From Vibrio spartinae (lineage in GTDB: Bacteria > Pseudomonadota > Gammaproteobacteria > Enterobacterales > Vibrionaceae), in contig NZ_AP024907.1 in NCBI RefSeq assembly GCF_024347135.1, positions 2,719,001 through 2,783,000 of the forward strand: DNA of 64,000 nucleotides, in the 5' to 3' direction. Below the pieces are notes generated by a model that saw only the letters and a list, made by a program, of their open reading frames with translations, was not told where the DNA came from and did not search any database. Of the stretch, positions 53,865 through 63,606 are shown piece by piece (position 1 is the first letter of the stretch; every line of letters begins with the position of its first letter). The position numbers and the translations under genes are program-made.

Positions 53865-54847
53865 ATCAGAAACCCTTACTACTTGATATCAAAGATCTGA
53901 AAGTTCATTTTCAGATCGCCTCAAAGTCGGCTTGGCCTTGGTCACCACCGACTTCACTCAAAGCCGTTGATGGGGTGAATGCTCGCCTTTATGAAGGTGA
54001 AACGCTGGGTGTAGTTGGTGAGTCAGGTTGTGGTAAATCCACTTTTGCACGCGCAATTATCGGGCTGGTCAACGCAACGGAAGGTGAAGTGCTCTGGCTC
54101 GGTCAAGACCTGACTCGTATGAAAGCCGTACAACGGCGGGAAACCCGTAAAGATATTCAGATGATCTTTCAGGACCCGTTGGCATCGCTCAACCCGCGAA
54201 TGACGATTGGTGACATCATTGCTGAACCTCTCCAGACATTTTATCCGGAACTCTCCTCTCTGGAGGTGAAAGATCGGGTCAAAGAAATGATGATGCGCGT
54301 CGGATTATTGCCGAACCTCATTAACCGCTATCCGCATGAATTTTCTGGTGGGCAGTGTCAGCGGATTGGGATTGCCCGTGCCTTAATTCTACGACCCAAA
54401 ATGATCATCTGTGATGAGCCCGTTTCCGCACTGGACGTATCGATTCAGGCGCAAGTCGTTAACTTGCTCAAAGAGATACAAAAAGAGCTTGGATTAAGTC
54501 TGGTATTTATTGCCCATGACCTATCGGTCGTGAAGCACATTTCTGACCGGGTGATGGTAATGTATCTGGGGAATGTGGTTGAGATTGGTGAAGCCGATAA
54601 GCTGTTTGCAACCCCGAAACATCCCTATACGACCGCTTTGATGACGGCTGTGCCAATTCCCGACCCAAATTTGGAACGGCAGAAAAAAATTCAGATGCTG
54701 GAAGGTGATCTCCCGTCGCCAATCAATCCACCATCCGGCTGTGTATTCCGCACCCGCTGCCCAAAAGCACAACCGCAATGTGCCCAAAATAAACCGGTAC
54801 TGAGCGGTGACGAACAGCACGCGGTCGCCTGCCCTATCGTGCTCTGA
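53861..54847 (+). CDS. oppF: Oligopeptide transport ATPase OppF
   Basis: Start at ATG 53861 in ATGA with the oppD stop; 328 residues. Walker A GESGCGKST, signature FSGGQCQRIGIARA, Walker B MIICDEPVSALD, and the C-terminal CVFRTRCPKAQPQC cluster. Completes the OppABCDF system. Confidence 0.96.
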   Translation: MNQKPLLLDIKDLKVHFQIASKSAWPWSPPTSLKAVDGVNARLYEGETLGVVGESGCGKSTFARAIIGLVNATEGEVLWLGQDLTRMKAVQRRETRKDIQMIFQDPLASLNPRMTIGDIIAEPLQTFYPELSSLEVKDRVKEMMMRVGLLPNLINRYPHEFSGGQCQRIGIARALILRPKMIICDEPVSALDVSIQAQVVNLLKEIQKELGLSLVFIAHDLSVVKHISDRVMVMYLGNVVEIGEADKLFATPKHPYTTALMTAVPIPDPNLERQKKIQMLEGDLPSPINPPSGCVFRTRCPKAQPQCAQNKPVLSGDEQHAVACPIVL

Positions 54848-54859
54848 TTCGTAAACAAA

Positions 54860-54900
54860 AACCTGAAGACGAGAATATCTCACATCATCGTCTTCAGGTT
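54860..54900. terminator. Hairpin after oppF
   Basis: Stem acctgaagacga / tcgtcttcaggt. The T-run is on the minus-strand side (AGGTTTTTGTTT), so its role as the plus-strand oppF terminator is uncertain. Confidence 0.5.
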
Positions 54901-55051
54901 CCTCCATGTATACAAACACGTAACGCGCATACCGCATACCGTATCAAACAAGCTCACAACCTGAGCCAAATTCAGCAATTTTGTTCAAGTTTTCCTAAGT
55001 TGACTTTTTTATCATAAAATAAAAGTGAGACGCAGCAAGTTAGGTATTCAT

Positions 55052-55891
55052 ATGCGAACAGGTAATCATTTCAAATTTGAAAACAGCACTGCGCTTCAAG
55101 GTGTCAAAATACTGACGGCAAATATGCACGATTTCAGTTATGACAAACACGCACATGAAGAATACTCTCTGGGGGTGACATTACGCGGCAGACAAGATTT
55201 TTTCTGTTGTCGCCGTTTTCATCAAAGCCCTCCCGGAGGTGTCATACTCTTCAATCCTGATGATGTTCATGATGGGCATTCAGGCGGTACAACGGATTTG
55301 TCATATGTGATCACGTATATCCACCCTCAGACATTTCATTCCCTTTTTCTCGCACTGGGTGTGAAACCGAATCACACTGTCCGAGTGGAAGGTGCATTGT
55401 TTGACGATCTGATTCTCAAACAACAGATTCTGGCTTTCATCCGCATCGTCAACAGCGGCTATCACTCGAAAATTGAACAGGAATTGGCCCTGTTTCGTTT
55501 AGCACATACGCTGGTAAAAAAATCAGGGGCTTTATGTGAAGCAAAGCCGCAACGACGTCAGGATATCTTACTGAACCGAGCCAAAGCCTTCATTCTCAGT
55601 CAGTACCGGGACGATTTAATCGTCGATGATATTGCGGCTGTCGCTCATATGTCGAAATATCATTTTATTCGCCTATTTCGGGCACAATTCGGAATTACAC
55701 CTCACCAGTACGTCCTCAACTGCCGCATCAACGGGGCACAAAAAGCGCTTGAGTCCGGTATCCCCGCCTCAGCGGTTGCACAAATGTTCTGTTTTGCAGA
55801 CGTCAGTCATATGAACCGCCGCTTCAAAAAGCTCTATGGGATGACCCCGAAACAATATCAAACGCAATTGAATCTGGTACCACAACGCTAA
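55052..55891 (+). CDS. AraC-family regulator with cupin sensor
   Basis: Start at ATG 55052 (MRTGNHFKF); 279 residues. N-terminal AraC_binding cupin (HAHEEYSLGVTLRG, PPGGVILFNPDDVHDGHSG), then a double HTH (ADVSHMNRRFKKLYGMTPKQYQ). It is followed after 48 bases by a LysE-type exporter, the usual local target of such regulators. Confidence 0.92.
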   Translation: MRTGNHFKFENSTALQGVKILTANMHDFSYDKHAHEEYSLGVTLRGRQDFFCCRRFHQSPPGGVILFNPDDVHDGHSGGTTDLSYVITYIHPQTFHSLFLALGVKPNHTVRVEGALFDDLILKQQILAFIRIVNSGYHSKIEQELALFRLAHTLVKKSGALCEAKPQRRQDILLNRAKAFILSQYRDDLIVDDIAAVAHMSKYHFIRLFRAQFGITPHQYVLNCRINGAQKALESGIPASAVAQMFCFADVSHMNRRFKKLYGMTPKQYQTQLNLVPQR

Positions 55892-55939
55892 CCAGCAATA
55901 CCATTCCTCCTGATAACCACAAAACAGGTCTGTCAACCT

Positions 55940-56536
55940 ATGCTAGCAATATGGATTTATGCTCTGGGAATTATGTATTCCCCCGGTCCGGTGAACCTAC
56001 TCAGCCTAAACGGTGGGGTACAGGGACACACACGTCGCCACCTCGGATTTTTCTTTGGGGTCGCCTGTGCAATGTTCATCCTATTTATCAGTTTAAGTTA
56101 CCTTGGTCACTCACTCGTCAACGATGAAATTCTCCCTTATGTCGCACTCTGCGGATGCAGTTACATTCTATACCTCGCTTGGCAGTTGATACGCTCATCA
56201 GTGACATTCAAGCAATATCCCGCTTTCACGCTTTCATTCAAAGGTGGCCTCATGATGCAACTACTCAACCCCAAAGGGCTGATTGCAACACTACCAATTG
56301 CAACGATTCAGTTTCCGGCACAAAACATGACTGAAGGACAGGTCATCTGTTGGTCTGTCGCACTGTCGCTGTTTGCCGGATGTGCGCCCGGGAGTTATTC
56401 GGTTATCGGTGGGATTGTCGGGAAACACCTGCTGAATGCGAATGCGATCTGGTTGCAGCGTATACAACAACTATTGGCTTTGCTCTTAGTGTATACAGCG
56501 TTCAGTATCGGCTACGAGCATATCTATAAAGCCTGA
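55940..56536 (+). CDS. LysE-family amino-acid exporter
   Basis: 198 residues, six helices. N-terminal YSPGPVNLLSLNGGVQGH is the family signature. Likely exports an amino acid or derivative under control of the adjacent AraC protein. Confidence 0.88.
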   Translation: MLAIWIYALGIMYSPGPVNLLSLNGGVQGHTRRHLGFFFGVACAMFILFISLSYLGHSLVNDEILPYVALCGCSYILYLAWQLIRSSVTFKQYPAFTLSFKGGLMMQLLNPKGLIATLPIATIQFPAQNMTEGQVICWSVALSLFAGCAPGSYSVIGGIVGKHLLNANAIWLQRIQQLLALLLVYTAFSIGYEHIYKA

Positions 56537-56603
56537 TAACCTGTTATCAAATCATCTAAAACGTCATACTGTGTATTAATCGTTTGTCGATAGCGCCACG
56601 AAA

Positions 56604-56625
56604 AACGGGCTCAGAAGAGCCCGTT
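56604..56625 (-). terminator. Terminator between convergent LysE and CurA-like genes
   Basis: Perfect stem aacgggctc / gagcccgtt with loop agaa. TTTTT follows on the minus strand, so it ends the CurA-like gene; it can also slow plus-strand transcripts. Confidence 0.8.
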
Positions 56626-56650
56626 AGCAATAGAAGTATTGGGTAGAATC

Positions 56651-57646
56651 TTATAACTCGACGATTAACTTACCTTGGTTATCACCATTAAATAGTAATT
56701 TAATCGCATCAGGCGCATTCTCGATACCATGAATCACATGGGTGCGATACTTCAGTTGACCTTTCATCAGCATCCCGCCTAAAGCCAAACCATAGTCAGC
56801 AAACCGATCAAAGTGATCTGGCATAGTAAAACCCTGAATCGATAGGCGACGCTTAATAATATTCATCCAACTCGGGCCCGGATCGGGCTGATCTTTATTG
56901 TATTCAGCAATCATCCCACAGACAGCAATCCGCCCATGCGCATTCATCTGGGAAAAAATAGGTGCCTGAGCAACACCACCGGTATTTTCAAAAAACAGAT
57001 CAATCCCATCCGGTGCCGCCGCTGCTAATTGTTCAGCAAAGTCTTGATCGTGATAATTCAAAGCGGCATTGAATCCTAACTCTTCAGTAATCCATCGCCC
57101 TTTTTCTTCATTACCGACAACCCCGACGACTCGCAATCCGAGATTCTTCGCCATTTGTCCGACGAGTGAACCGACCGACCCAGCGGCTGCCGTGATGACT
57201 AATGTTTGTCCAGGCTTTGGCTGTAAAACTTGATACAAGCCATGATACGCCGTAACACCCGGTAGTGAGATAACCGCCAGCACAGCTTCAGCCGGAATAT
57301 CCGCTGGTATTTTATTCAGCCCGGTTCCGTTTGAAATCAGGTATTCCTGCATTCCTGTCATCCCCAGCACTCTTGTTCCCTCGGGAAAATCAGGATGTTT
57401 GGAAGACACAACTTCACCTAAGCCACTTGCTCGCATGACATCACCGAGTTGTACTGGGGGAATATAGCTATTCTCATCTGGGCTCATCCAGCCTCGCATT
57501 GCAGGATCTAGAGAAAGATGCGTGACTTTGACCAAAAACTCGCCCTCTTGTGGCGTCGGTATTGTTGCTGTTTCTGTTGAAAATACATCCGCAGTAATTT
57601 CCTGCTGGGGTCTCTCAACTAAATGAACCGCCCGATATGTCTGCAT
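56651..57646 (-). CDS. NADP-dependent zinc-free medium-chain reductase (CurA/leukotriene-B4-dehydrogenase type)
   Basis: Start at ATG 57646 (MQTYRAVHL) behind AGAGGAAAAC; 331 residues. Substrate-side motif DPAMRGWM and the nucleotide motif TAAAGSVGSLVGQMAKNLG. Members reduce the C=C of enones; E. coli CurA reduces curcumin. The gene stands alone. Confidence 0.92.
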   Translation of the reverse strand: MQTYRAVHLVERPQQEITADVFSTETATIPTPQEGEFLVKVTHLSLDPAMRGWMSPDENSYIPPVQLGDVMRASGLGEVVSSKHPDFPEGTRVLGMTGMQEYLISNGTGLNKIPADIPAEAVLAVISLPGVTAYHGLYQVLQPKPGQTLVITAAAGSVGSLVGQMAKNLGLRVVGVVGNEEKGRWITEELGFNAALNYHDQDFAEQLAAAAPDGIDLFFENTGGVAQAPIFSQMNAHGRIAVCGMIAEYNKDQPDPGPSWMNIIKRRLSIQGFTMPDHFDRFADYGLALGGMLMKGQLKYRTHVIHGIENAPDAIKLLFNGDNQGKLIVEL

Positions 57647-57784
57647 GTTTTCCTCTCTCATCGAATGCTTGTTGTCACCATTACCACAACATGTTGAACA
57701 TCGTATCCCACGGGTCTCAGATAGGTTATCTTTCATAGGGCAGAAATTATGCGTTCAATCTCTTAACCTATCCTTATAATTCCG

Positions 57785-57985
57785 ATGGAATTTATTGAAT
57801 GTTATGAATATTTTCTATTCAGTAAATGTAATCATAATATATATGGTGATGATTCAGGTCATTTTAAAGCATGGGAGTACAGAAAATCAGGAAATGCTAA
57901 ATATCAAATAAACAAAGATAAACTGCCACCTGAAACCATTGATGATTTTTATCAGATAACAGTATTTTATTTTTACCACTGTTAA
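57785..57985 (+). CDS. Doubtful small ORF in an AT-rich patch
   Basis: 66 codons rich in Tyr, Phe and Lys (HFKAWEYRKSGNAKYQINKD), which looks protein-like, but no ribosome binding site precedes the ATG. It could be the tail of a lost gene. It ends two bases before the convergent gene at 57988. Family not recognised. Confidence 0.25.
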   Translation: MEFIECYEYFLFSKCNHNIYGDDSGHFKAWEYRKSGNAKYQINKDKLPPETIDDFYQITVFYFYHC

Positions 57986-57987
57986 CT

Positions 57988-58323
57988 TTAAACTAATGAT
58001 GATTCCATGCAAGGTTCAAGCTGAATCGATATAGCTTTGCCATTCAGCGATGCATATTCAGTCCCCATTGGCGCATCACCAATCGACAGTGATAACTCAA
58101 TAGAATCATCATGTTCTGATGTCACAGCGGGTATGCCGTTACCAAATTGTTCCGCGAAATCCTCATCCAGAAATGCAAAGGTGATGAAATAGCTTTTCCC
58201 AATCCGAATATCACTGGGGACATGACCTAAAAAACATTGAACAATTGAACCATGAATGTCAAAAGTGATCTCTTCTCGAGCTTCTGGATTAATATGAATG
58301 ACTTTTGCTTTATATTTTCTCAT
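57988..58323 (-). CDS. Small acidic cytoplasmic protein, unknown
   Basis: Start at ATG 58323 (MRKYKAKVI) behind ACGGAGACTTC; 111 residues, acidic (FLDEDFAEQFGNG, SEHDDSIELSLS), no signal or membrane segment, apparently all-beta. I do not recognise the family. It sits alone in AT-rich DNA between curA-like and topB genes and may be acquired. Confidence 0.65.
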   Translation of the reverse strand: MRKYKAKVIHINPEAREEITFDIHGSIVQCFLGHVPSDIRIGKSYFITFAFLDEDFAEQFGNGIPAVTSEHDDSIELSLSIGDAPMGTEYASLNGKAISIQLEPCMESSLV

Positions 58324-58665
58324 GAAGTCTCCGTTATTATATTTTGATGAATCGTATTTCGCATCAGTAAACACGATTAAAAATGATCAAGCGTGGCGTT
58401 ATACTCCGAGTCAGGATAATTGATAATTACCGACATGATATGGAATTAACTCTCATTTATTTGTTGTTATTCATATAGATATCTAAACCGATCAATCAAT
58501 AAAAATAAAATTGCTCAACCAGTCAACCATCCTGATGGTGCGACGATTGTCTTTCATAAGCATAATCGATTTACAGAAAGAGACAATCCATTCTTCCGAC
58601 GACACATTGAAATCAACGATCGCCTCACATCATTAAAACGGCCCGCATCCATACCTTTGCTACCG
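58324..58665. other. Intergenic region, nothing recognised
   Basis: 342 bases, AT-rich at the left, between the small acidic protein gene and the 3' end of topB. It should hold the promoter of the small gene. No ORF or RNA gene recognised. Confidence 0.5.
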
Positions 58666-60612
58666 CTATTTTGAAGCGGTGGATGATTTTCTTGCACCCC
58701 GTTTAGCAAACGACTTTCTTGCCCGTGAGCGTTTCACCGGCTGAGGTAGTGAGCGTAAAGAATCCGGTGGTGGTGCGATTTTTACTTGTTGCATTAAACT
58801 GTCGATCTGTTGCGTCAGGGTAGTCATAAAAGGCTGATAAGCCTGATTTTTTTCCGCCATATCCTGAAGCTGATGCTCCCATTGAGCCGTCATATCCGGA
58901 TATGTCGATGCTACGGGCAATGCATGTATCAACCCCCGCCCCGCTGCCGTACTGCGGATCTGTTTTCCTTCCCGCTGTAAGAGTTGACGTTTGATCAACA
59001 TATCAATGATACCGGCACGGGTTGCTTCCGTGCCAAGCCCGTCGGTTTCCCGTAAAATTTTTTTCAGCGATTTATCTTCAACAAATCGAGCGATTCCGGT
59101 CATCGCCAACAATAAGGTTGCTTCAGTAAAAGGCCGTGGAGGTTCGGTCTGATGGTTGCCGATTTCTCCTTCACGACAGGTCAAAACAGTTCCTTTGGCC
59201 AGCGGGGGAACGGCTTCAAGACCATCCTGGTCATCATCACGAAACCCCGTAACAACCTTCCAGCCCGGCGAGACCATCTGTTTTCCTTTGGCAATAAAAG
59301 TCCCCCCGGCAATATCAAATACCAGTTGAGACTCGGCATAGCACGCAGGCGGATAAAACTGGATCAAGTACTGTCTGGCAATCAATTGATAAATTTTCTG
59401 TTCATCACCTGACAATATCGCGGTCTTGGTCTTCGGGGTCGGGATGATGGCATGGTGTGCATCGACTTTACTGTCGTTCCACGCTTTGGATTTCAAAGAT
59501 AAATCTGCATCCGCGACGGCTTGTTTCAGCGCTGGCGCAATATTTGAGATTGCAGCGGTCACCGAAGCTGACGCCTGCCAATGCTCCGTTGGCAGATAGC
59601 GGCAATCTGAACGGGGATAAGTGATCAACTTATGTTTCTCATACAGCCCCTGACATACGTTCAGCACTTGCTGAGCACTCATTCCATATTTTTTCGCTGC
59701 ATCAATCTGTAAAGCAGAGAGCGAATAAGGTAACGGAGCATTTTGGCGCGTTTGTTTTTGTTCTGAATCCGTGACAGTCGCTGGCTGGCCTTGAATTCGT
59801 TTCGCGACGTTTTCGACCAATGGACGATGGAGAACCCGCCCTTCTTCATCCTGCCACGGACGGCAAGCTTCACTCGGTTTCCAGCGGGCCCGAATATCAA
59901 AGGCTTGATCTGATGTGTGATAAGGCATCAAGGCATGCAGGGTAAAGTAATCCCGAGGCACAAAGTTTTCAATCGTTTCATCTCGACGAACCACCAGCCC
60001 CAGCACTGGTGTCTGAACCCTGCCGACGGACAGCACCCCCTGATAACCAGATTGCTGCCCCAACAGTGTATATGCTCTCGACATGTTCATGCCATATAGC
60101 CAATCCGCCCGGGACCGTGCCAATGCAGAGACAGAGAGCGGTATGAATTCTCGGTTTTGCCGAATCTGCTGCAATGCCCGTTTGACCGCAGACGGATTGA
60201 GATCGTTAATCAACAGACGTTCCGAGTCTGACCGTCGCTGTTGACTGACTCGGCAATACTCTAACACTTCGTCCACCAACAGTTGCCCCTCACGATCCGG
60301 GTCTCCGGCGTGAACAATCTGTAGTGGCGATTTAAGCAGTTTCTTAATCACTGTCAGTTGCCGCGAGGCAGATTTTCGAGGGCGAAGTTGCCATTGCTGC
60401 GGCACAATCGGTAAGTCTTCCAGTCGCCACTTCTTATAGCGCTCATCGTAGACTTCCGGTTCAACCTGTTCTAAAAGATGACCGATACACCATGTGACAA
60501 TATCACCATTACCACAACGAATGCACCCATCCTCCTTCTGGTGGGGGCGGGGTAAAACATCGGCAATCGCACGGCCGAGACTCGGTTTTTCAGCAATAAA
60601 TAAACGAGGCAT
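58666..60612 (-). CDS. topB: DNA topoisomerase III
   Basis: 648 residues, typical of TopB. Toprim domain start [13 protein letters not shown] and acidic [10 protein letters not shown]; active-site Tyr in [27 protein letters not shown]. The C-terminus is basic ([11 protein letters not shown]). It relaxes and decatenates DNA. The ATG lies right behind the grxD terminator, with no Shine-Dalgarno. Confidence 0.96.
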   Translation of the reverse strand: MPRLFIAEKPSLGRAIADVLPRPHQKEDGCIRCGNGDIVTWCIGHLLEQVEPEVYDERYKKWRLEDLPIVPQQWQLRPRKSASRQLTVIKKLLKSPLQIVHAGDPDREGQLLVDEVLEYCRVSQQRRSDSERLLINDLNPSAVKRALQQIRQNREFIPLSVSALARSRADWLYGMNMSRAYTLLGQQSGYQGVLSVGRVQTPVLGLVVRRDETIENFVPRDYFTLHALMPYHTSDQAFDIRARWKPSEACRPWQDEEGRVLHRPLVENVAKRIQGQPATVTDSEQKQTRQNAPLPYSLSALQIDAAKKYGMSAQQVLNVCQGLYEKHKLITYPRSDCRYLPTEHWQASASVTAAISNIAPALKQAVADADLSLKSKAWNDSKVDAHHAIIPTPKTKTAILSGDEQKIYQLIARQYLIQFYPPACYAESQLVFDIAGGTFIAKGKQMVSPGWKVVTGFRDDDQDGLEAVPPLAKGTVLTCREGEIGNHQTEPPRPFTEATLLLAMTGIARFVEDKSLKKILRETDGLGTEATRAGIIDMLIKRQLLQREGKQIRSTAAGRGLIHALPVASTYPDMTAQWEHQLQDMAEKNQAYQPFMTTLTQQIDSLMQQVKIAPPPDSLRSLPQPVKRSRARKSFAKRGARKSSTASK

Positions 60613-60645
60613 AAAAATATAAAGGCCACAAAAATTTGTGGCCTT
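60613..60645 (-). terminator. Terminator of grxD, abutting the topB start
   Basis: Stem aaggccacaa / ttgtggcctt (60622–60645), then on the minus strand TATATTTTT directly before the topB ATG at 60612. Confidence 0.8.
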
Positions 60646-60678
60646 AACATAACAGGATCAACTGTAATTTTATACAGT

Positions 60679-61011
60679 TTACTCTTCTTTTTCTACGCGT
60701 GCTGCTGCTTCTTTAATCAGGGGTTGTAGCTCACCTTTCTGGAACATTTCCAGAATGATGTCACAACCACCAACCAACTCGCCTTCGATCCATAGCTGAG
60801 GAAACGTTGGCCACTGGGCATAAATTGGTAACTCTGCACGGATATCCGGATTCTGGAGAATATCAACATAAGCAAATTTTTCTCCACAAGCCATCAATGC
60901 CTGTGCTGCCTGAGATGAAAAACCACAACTAGGTAGCTTAGGCGAACCTTTCATATAAAGCAGAATTGAATTGTCAGAAATCTGCTTTTTAATTTTATCG
61001 ATTGTTTCCAT
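60679..61011 (-). CDS. grxD: Monothiol glutaredoxin Grx4
   Basis: 110 residues. Active site CGFS (PSCGFSSQAAQAL), TFPQLWIEGELVGGCD glutathione site. Binds and transfers [2Fe-2S] clusters with glutathione and BolA. Stands divergent from sodB, the common Vibrio arrangement. Confidence 0.96.
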   Translation of the reverse strand: METIDKIKKQISDNSILLYMKGSPKLPSCGFSSQAAQALMACGEKFAYVDILQNPDIRAELPIYAQWPTFPQLWIEGELVGGCDIILEMFQKGELQPLIKEAAARVEKEE

Positions 61012-61226
61012 GATGTCCTCGTCAGAGCGTTTGAAAATATCGACTATTCTAAATCATTAACGGAGAATAAAAAGCCTATTATTATTAGGGTCTCTTCCGC
61101 TCAGGATACAACGCTGTCCTGCTGTGTTGACAAATTAGTGCTTTAAATAAAGTAAAAACTTGCTAAAATAGAACCAAGTCAGTCGTTTTGACGAATATCA
61201 AAAGAAAATAACTCTGGAAGCTAACT

Positions 61227-61245
61227 GAAAGAGAGACTCTTTCAA
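61227..61245 (+). promoter_or_regulatory. Hairpin in the sodB leader
   Basis: Perfect 8-bp stem tgaaagag / ctctttca with loop aga, 20 bases before the sodB ATG and just before its GGAG. TTGACA at 61127–61132 may be the -35. In E. coli the sodB leader is the RyhB target; a similar role here is inference. Confidence 0.5.
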
Positions 61246-61265
61246 ACACAATGGAGAACTGAGCA

Positions 61266-61850
61266 ATGTCATTTGAACTCCCCGCTCTTCCTTATGCAAA
61301 AGATGCATTGGAACCTCATATTTCAGCAGAAACACTCGATTATCATCATGGTAAACACCACAACACATATGTGGTTAAGCTGAATGGCCTGATCCCAGGT
61401 ACTGAATTCGAAAACAAGTCACTTGAAGAGATCATCAAAACTTCATCTGGCGGCGTTTTCAATAACGCGGCTCAGATTTGGAACCACACATTCTACTGGC
61501 ACTGCCTGTCACCAAACGGTGGCGGTGAACCAACCGGTACTGTTGCTGATGCAATCAATCAGGCGTTTGGTTCTTTCGAAGATTTCAAAGCAAAATTCAC
61601 AGATTCTGCTATCAACAACTTTGGTTCATCGTGGACTTGGTTGGTGAAAAAAGCTGATGGCTCTCTGGATATTGTCAATACATCCAATGCAGCGACACCA
61701 ATTACTGAAGCTGGTGTAACACCACTGCTGACTGTTGACCTGTGGGAACACGCCTACTACATCGATTACCGCAACGTGCGTCCTGATTACATGGGTGCTT
61801 TCTGGGCACTGGTTAACTGGGACTTTGTGGCTAAAAATCTGGCGAAGTAA
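61266..61850 (+). CDS. sodB: Iron superoxide dismutase
   Basis: 194 residues. Metal-ligand and gateway motifs [19 protein letters not shown], and [11 protein letters not shown]. The [10 protein letters not shown] segment is of the Fe type. Cytosolic superoxide dismutation; followed by a strong terminator. Confidence 0.97.
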   Translation: MSFELPALPYAKDALEPHISAETLDYHHGKHHNTYVVKLNGLIPGTEFENKSLEEIIKTSSGGVFNNAAQIWNHTFYWHCLSPNGGGEPTGTVADAINQAFGSFEDFKAKFTDSAINNFGSSWTWLVKKADGSLDIVNTSNAATPITEAGVTPLLTVDLWEHAYYIDYRNVRPDYMGAFWALVNWDFVAKNLAK

Positions 61851-61876
61851 TTCGGTAATAACCGAATTAACTGTAT

Positions 61877-61906
61877 AAAAACCTCTGTCTCAGACAGGGG
61901 TTTTTT
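61877..61906 (+). terminator. sodB terminator
   Basis: aaaacctctgtc, loop, gacaggggtttttt. Strong stem with six Ts, 27 bases after the stop. Confidence 0.9.
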
Positions 61907-62265
61907 ATGTGTATTGACGCTCGATTTTCCCTAGTATATGTTTTCCGAAATTCACAGCTGTACGAAAAAACTTATATAAACCAGACAAACGAGACCGAAG
62001 CCAGTAAGCGCCTCAAACTTTCAAGCCACAACACAGTTCATAGAGTGCTTGAGATAAATGCCAATAATACTCTCTTATTCAACAAAATAATTAAATACAT
62101 AAGAAATACTCAGAATTTTCTTGGGTCACCCATTCATATAAATTATGATATTTATATAAATAATTTAAGTATAATAAATCTTTCTAAAGTGATAGATACG
62201 CAATATAAAAAGCCATTCTATAATCTCTAACTTACTGTTTATTAACATAATATATAGGAAAAATA
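61907..62265. other. AT-rich gap, no credible gene
   Basis: About 360 bases after the sodB terminator. It holds an open frame of 107 codons (61907–62230) that starts inside the terminator tail without a ribosome binding site and reads like random AT-rich sequence (many Asn, Ile, Tyr). Confidence 0.5.
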
Positions 62266-62613
62266 ATGAAAACATTGTTACTTACTATGGCGTTAATCTC
62301 ACCATTTGCTAACGCCGAAGCGGTTTATACTGCTGCTCATATTGATTTTGTATTTGCCGGATACTCTGATGGAAGTATATCTTTTATACCAACAGAGGGG
62401 ACAACCAACCCCGCACATTGCAGCCAAACTCAAGCCTATGCCATGCTTCCTCCCTCAGACACCAAAAGCGCGTTAAGTGTTTTACTTGCTGCAAAGCTAG
62501 CAAATAAGAAGGTATATTTCTCCGTTTTAGACAATGTTTGCCACTCTTTTCCACAAACAGATAACCCAGGTTCATTTCCTGTCATTCAACGTATCGGTAT
62601 TCGTGGAGACTAA
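62266..62613 (+). CDS. Small exported protein, OB-fold-like secreted family
   Basis: 115 residues; AGGAAAAATA precedes the ATG. Signal peptide ends near ANA/EAVYT. The pattern of a Cys, a LLAAKLANKKV stretch and a second Cys (HC...NVC) recalls small secreted OB-fold proteins similar to B subunits of SubAB/pertussis-type toxins. Resemblance only, by eye. No A-subunit gene lies nearby. Confidence 0.65.
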   Translation: MKTLLLTMALISPFANAEAVYTAAHIDFVFAGYSDGSISFIPTEGTTNPAHCSQTQAYAMLPPSDTKSALSVLLAAKLANKKVYFSVLDNVCHSFPQTDNPGSFPVIQRIGIRGD

Positions 62614-62813
62614 TCTATAGTTGTAGGTCGATATCATCGATGACCACTACACTAATTAGTTTAATGGCGAAATTTTACTCCAAGAAAAAGTCTGACTTGA
62701 CCATATTACTCAGCAGATATCTACTTATAGTTTATAGTGATTAAAAAGATTAATCACTATAAATTCGCTCTTTTGGTGACTGACTGTTCAACTAGATGTA
62801 ATTTTATTTCCTT

Positions 62814-62834
62814 CCCCCCCCCCCCCAAAAAAAA
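62814..62834. repeat. Homopolymer tract: 13 C followed by 8 A
   Basis: Perfect run of thirteen C (62814–62826) then eight A (62827–62834), 70 bases before the next gene. Such tracts are prone to slippage and may alter promoter spacing, or mark a sequencing artefact. Confidence 0.9.
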
Positions 62835-62904
62835 CATAGTAAAGTCACTGAATTCGTTAAAGTCATCTCCTCTACTGCCGATATGTAAGCATCAGACGGA
62901 GAAG

Positions 62905-63429
62905 ATGATGCGACAGCAGACCACCGAAATCCAACATACACTGGATAAAGCAAACCTGATCAACGAACTGCAATGTGGGCAGAACGTCAATCAGGCGATC
63001 GCACAAAATCGGCGCGCCGATTTTACCTTGCTGCTTGCGATGCTCTCCAACGATATGCGTGAAACCACTGCAACAGAAGTGATTGCTCCAATTCATCATA
63101 CCGACAGTGAATTACGCAAACACTTTGCACTGACATCACCACAACCCTTACGCTCCGATCAGGAGAGCTATTCATCCGGGGCTCAAATCGCTTTACAATT
63201 TCATCAAGGCGGAATGCGTTCGGCAAAACTTCAGCATTACCTACGCCCAGATGCTTTGTCTTACTTCCCTGAACATACTCACCAACTGGAAGAATCGGTT
63301 TATCACAACCTCTCCGGTCACCAACGCCGCCAGCTTGAGGACAAAACACCGCCTCAATCTTTAAACTATGACCTTTACAATCAATTGGTTACTAACCGAA
63401 GAGTGTCCCAAATTCAGGCTCAGGCCTAA
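62905..63429 (+). CDS. Conserved-looking hypothetical protein
   Basis: Tandem ATGs at 62905 and 62908 follow GACGGAGAAG; the second has better spacing. 174 residues, hydrophilic, no signal or membrane segment (HTLDKANLINELQCGQNVNQAIAQNRRADFTLLLAML). I recall similar proteins only as Vibrio hypotheticals. The open frame extends upstream through the poly-C tract, but that part does not look coding. Confidence 0.75.
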   Translation: MMRQQTTEIQHTLDKANLINELQCGQNVNQAIAQNRRADFTLLLAMLSNDMRETTATEVIAPIHHTDSELRKHFALTSPQPLRSDQESYSSGAQIALQFHQGGMRSAKLQHYLRPDALSYFPEHTHQLEESVYHNLSGHQRRQLEDKTPPQSLNYDLYNQLVTNRRVSQIQAQA

Positions 63430-63606
63430 CTGTTTTTCTGTAATCACACCGTGATACACCGATGGTTGTGTGAATTACCCCCCAAAACAGATCACATCAT
63501 GCAGCTTTAAATATATTCTTTGACCCTTTTCACATCCTTCCCTGATGGGTTCAACCATGCTAATCAAACATGAATAAAAATAATAAACCACAGGAAGATG
63601 TCAGTC

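Noticed and set aside
61907..62230. 107-codon open frame after sodB
   Set aside because: It begins inside the sodB terminator tail, has no ribosome binding site and a composition expected of AT-rich noncoding DNA.
62737..62904. N-terminal extension of the 62905–63429 protein through the poly-C tract
   Set aside because: A good ribosome binding site stands before ATG 62905/62908, and the upstream part translates to a low-complexity Pro run with no coding character.
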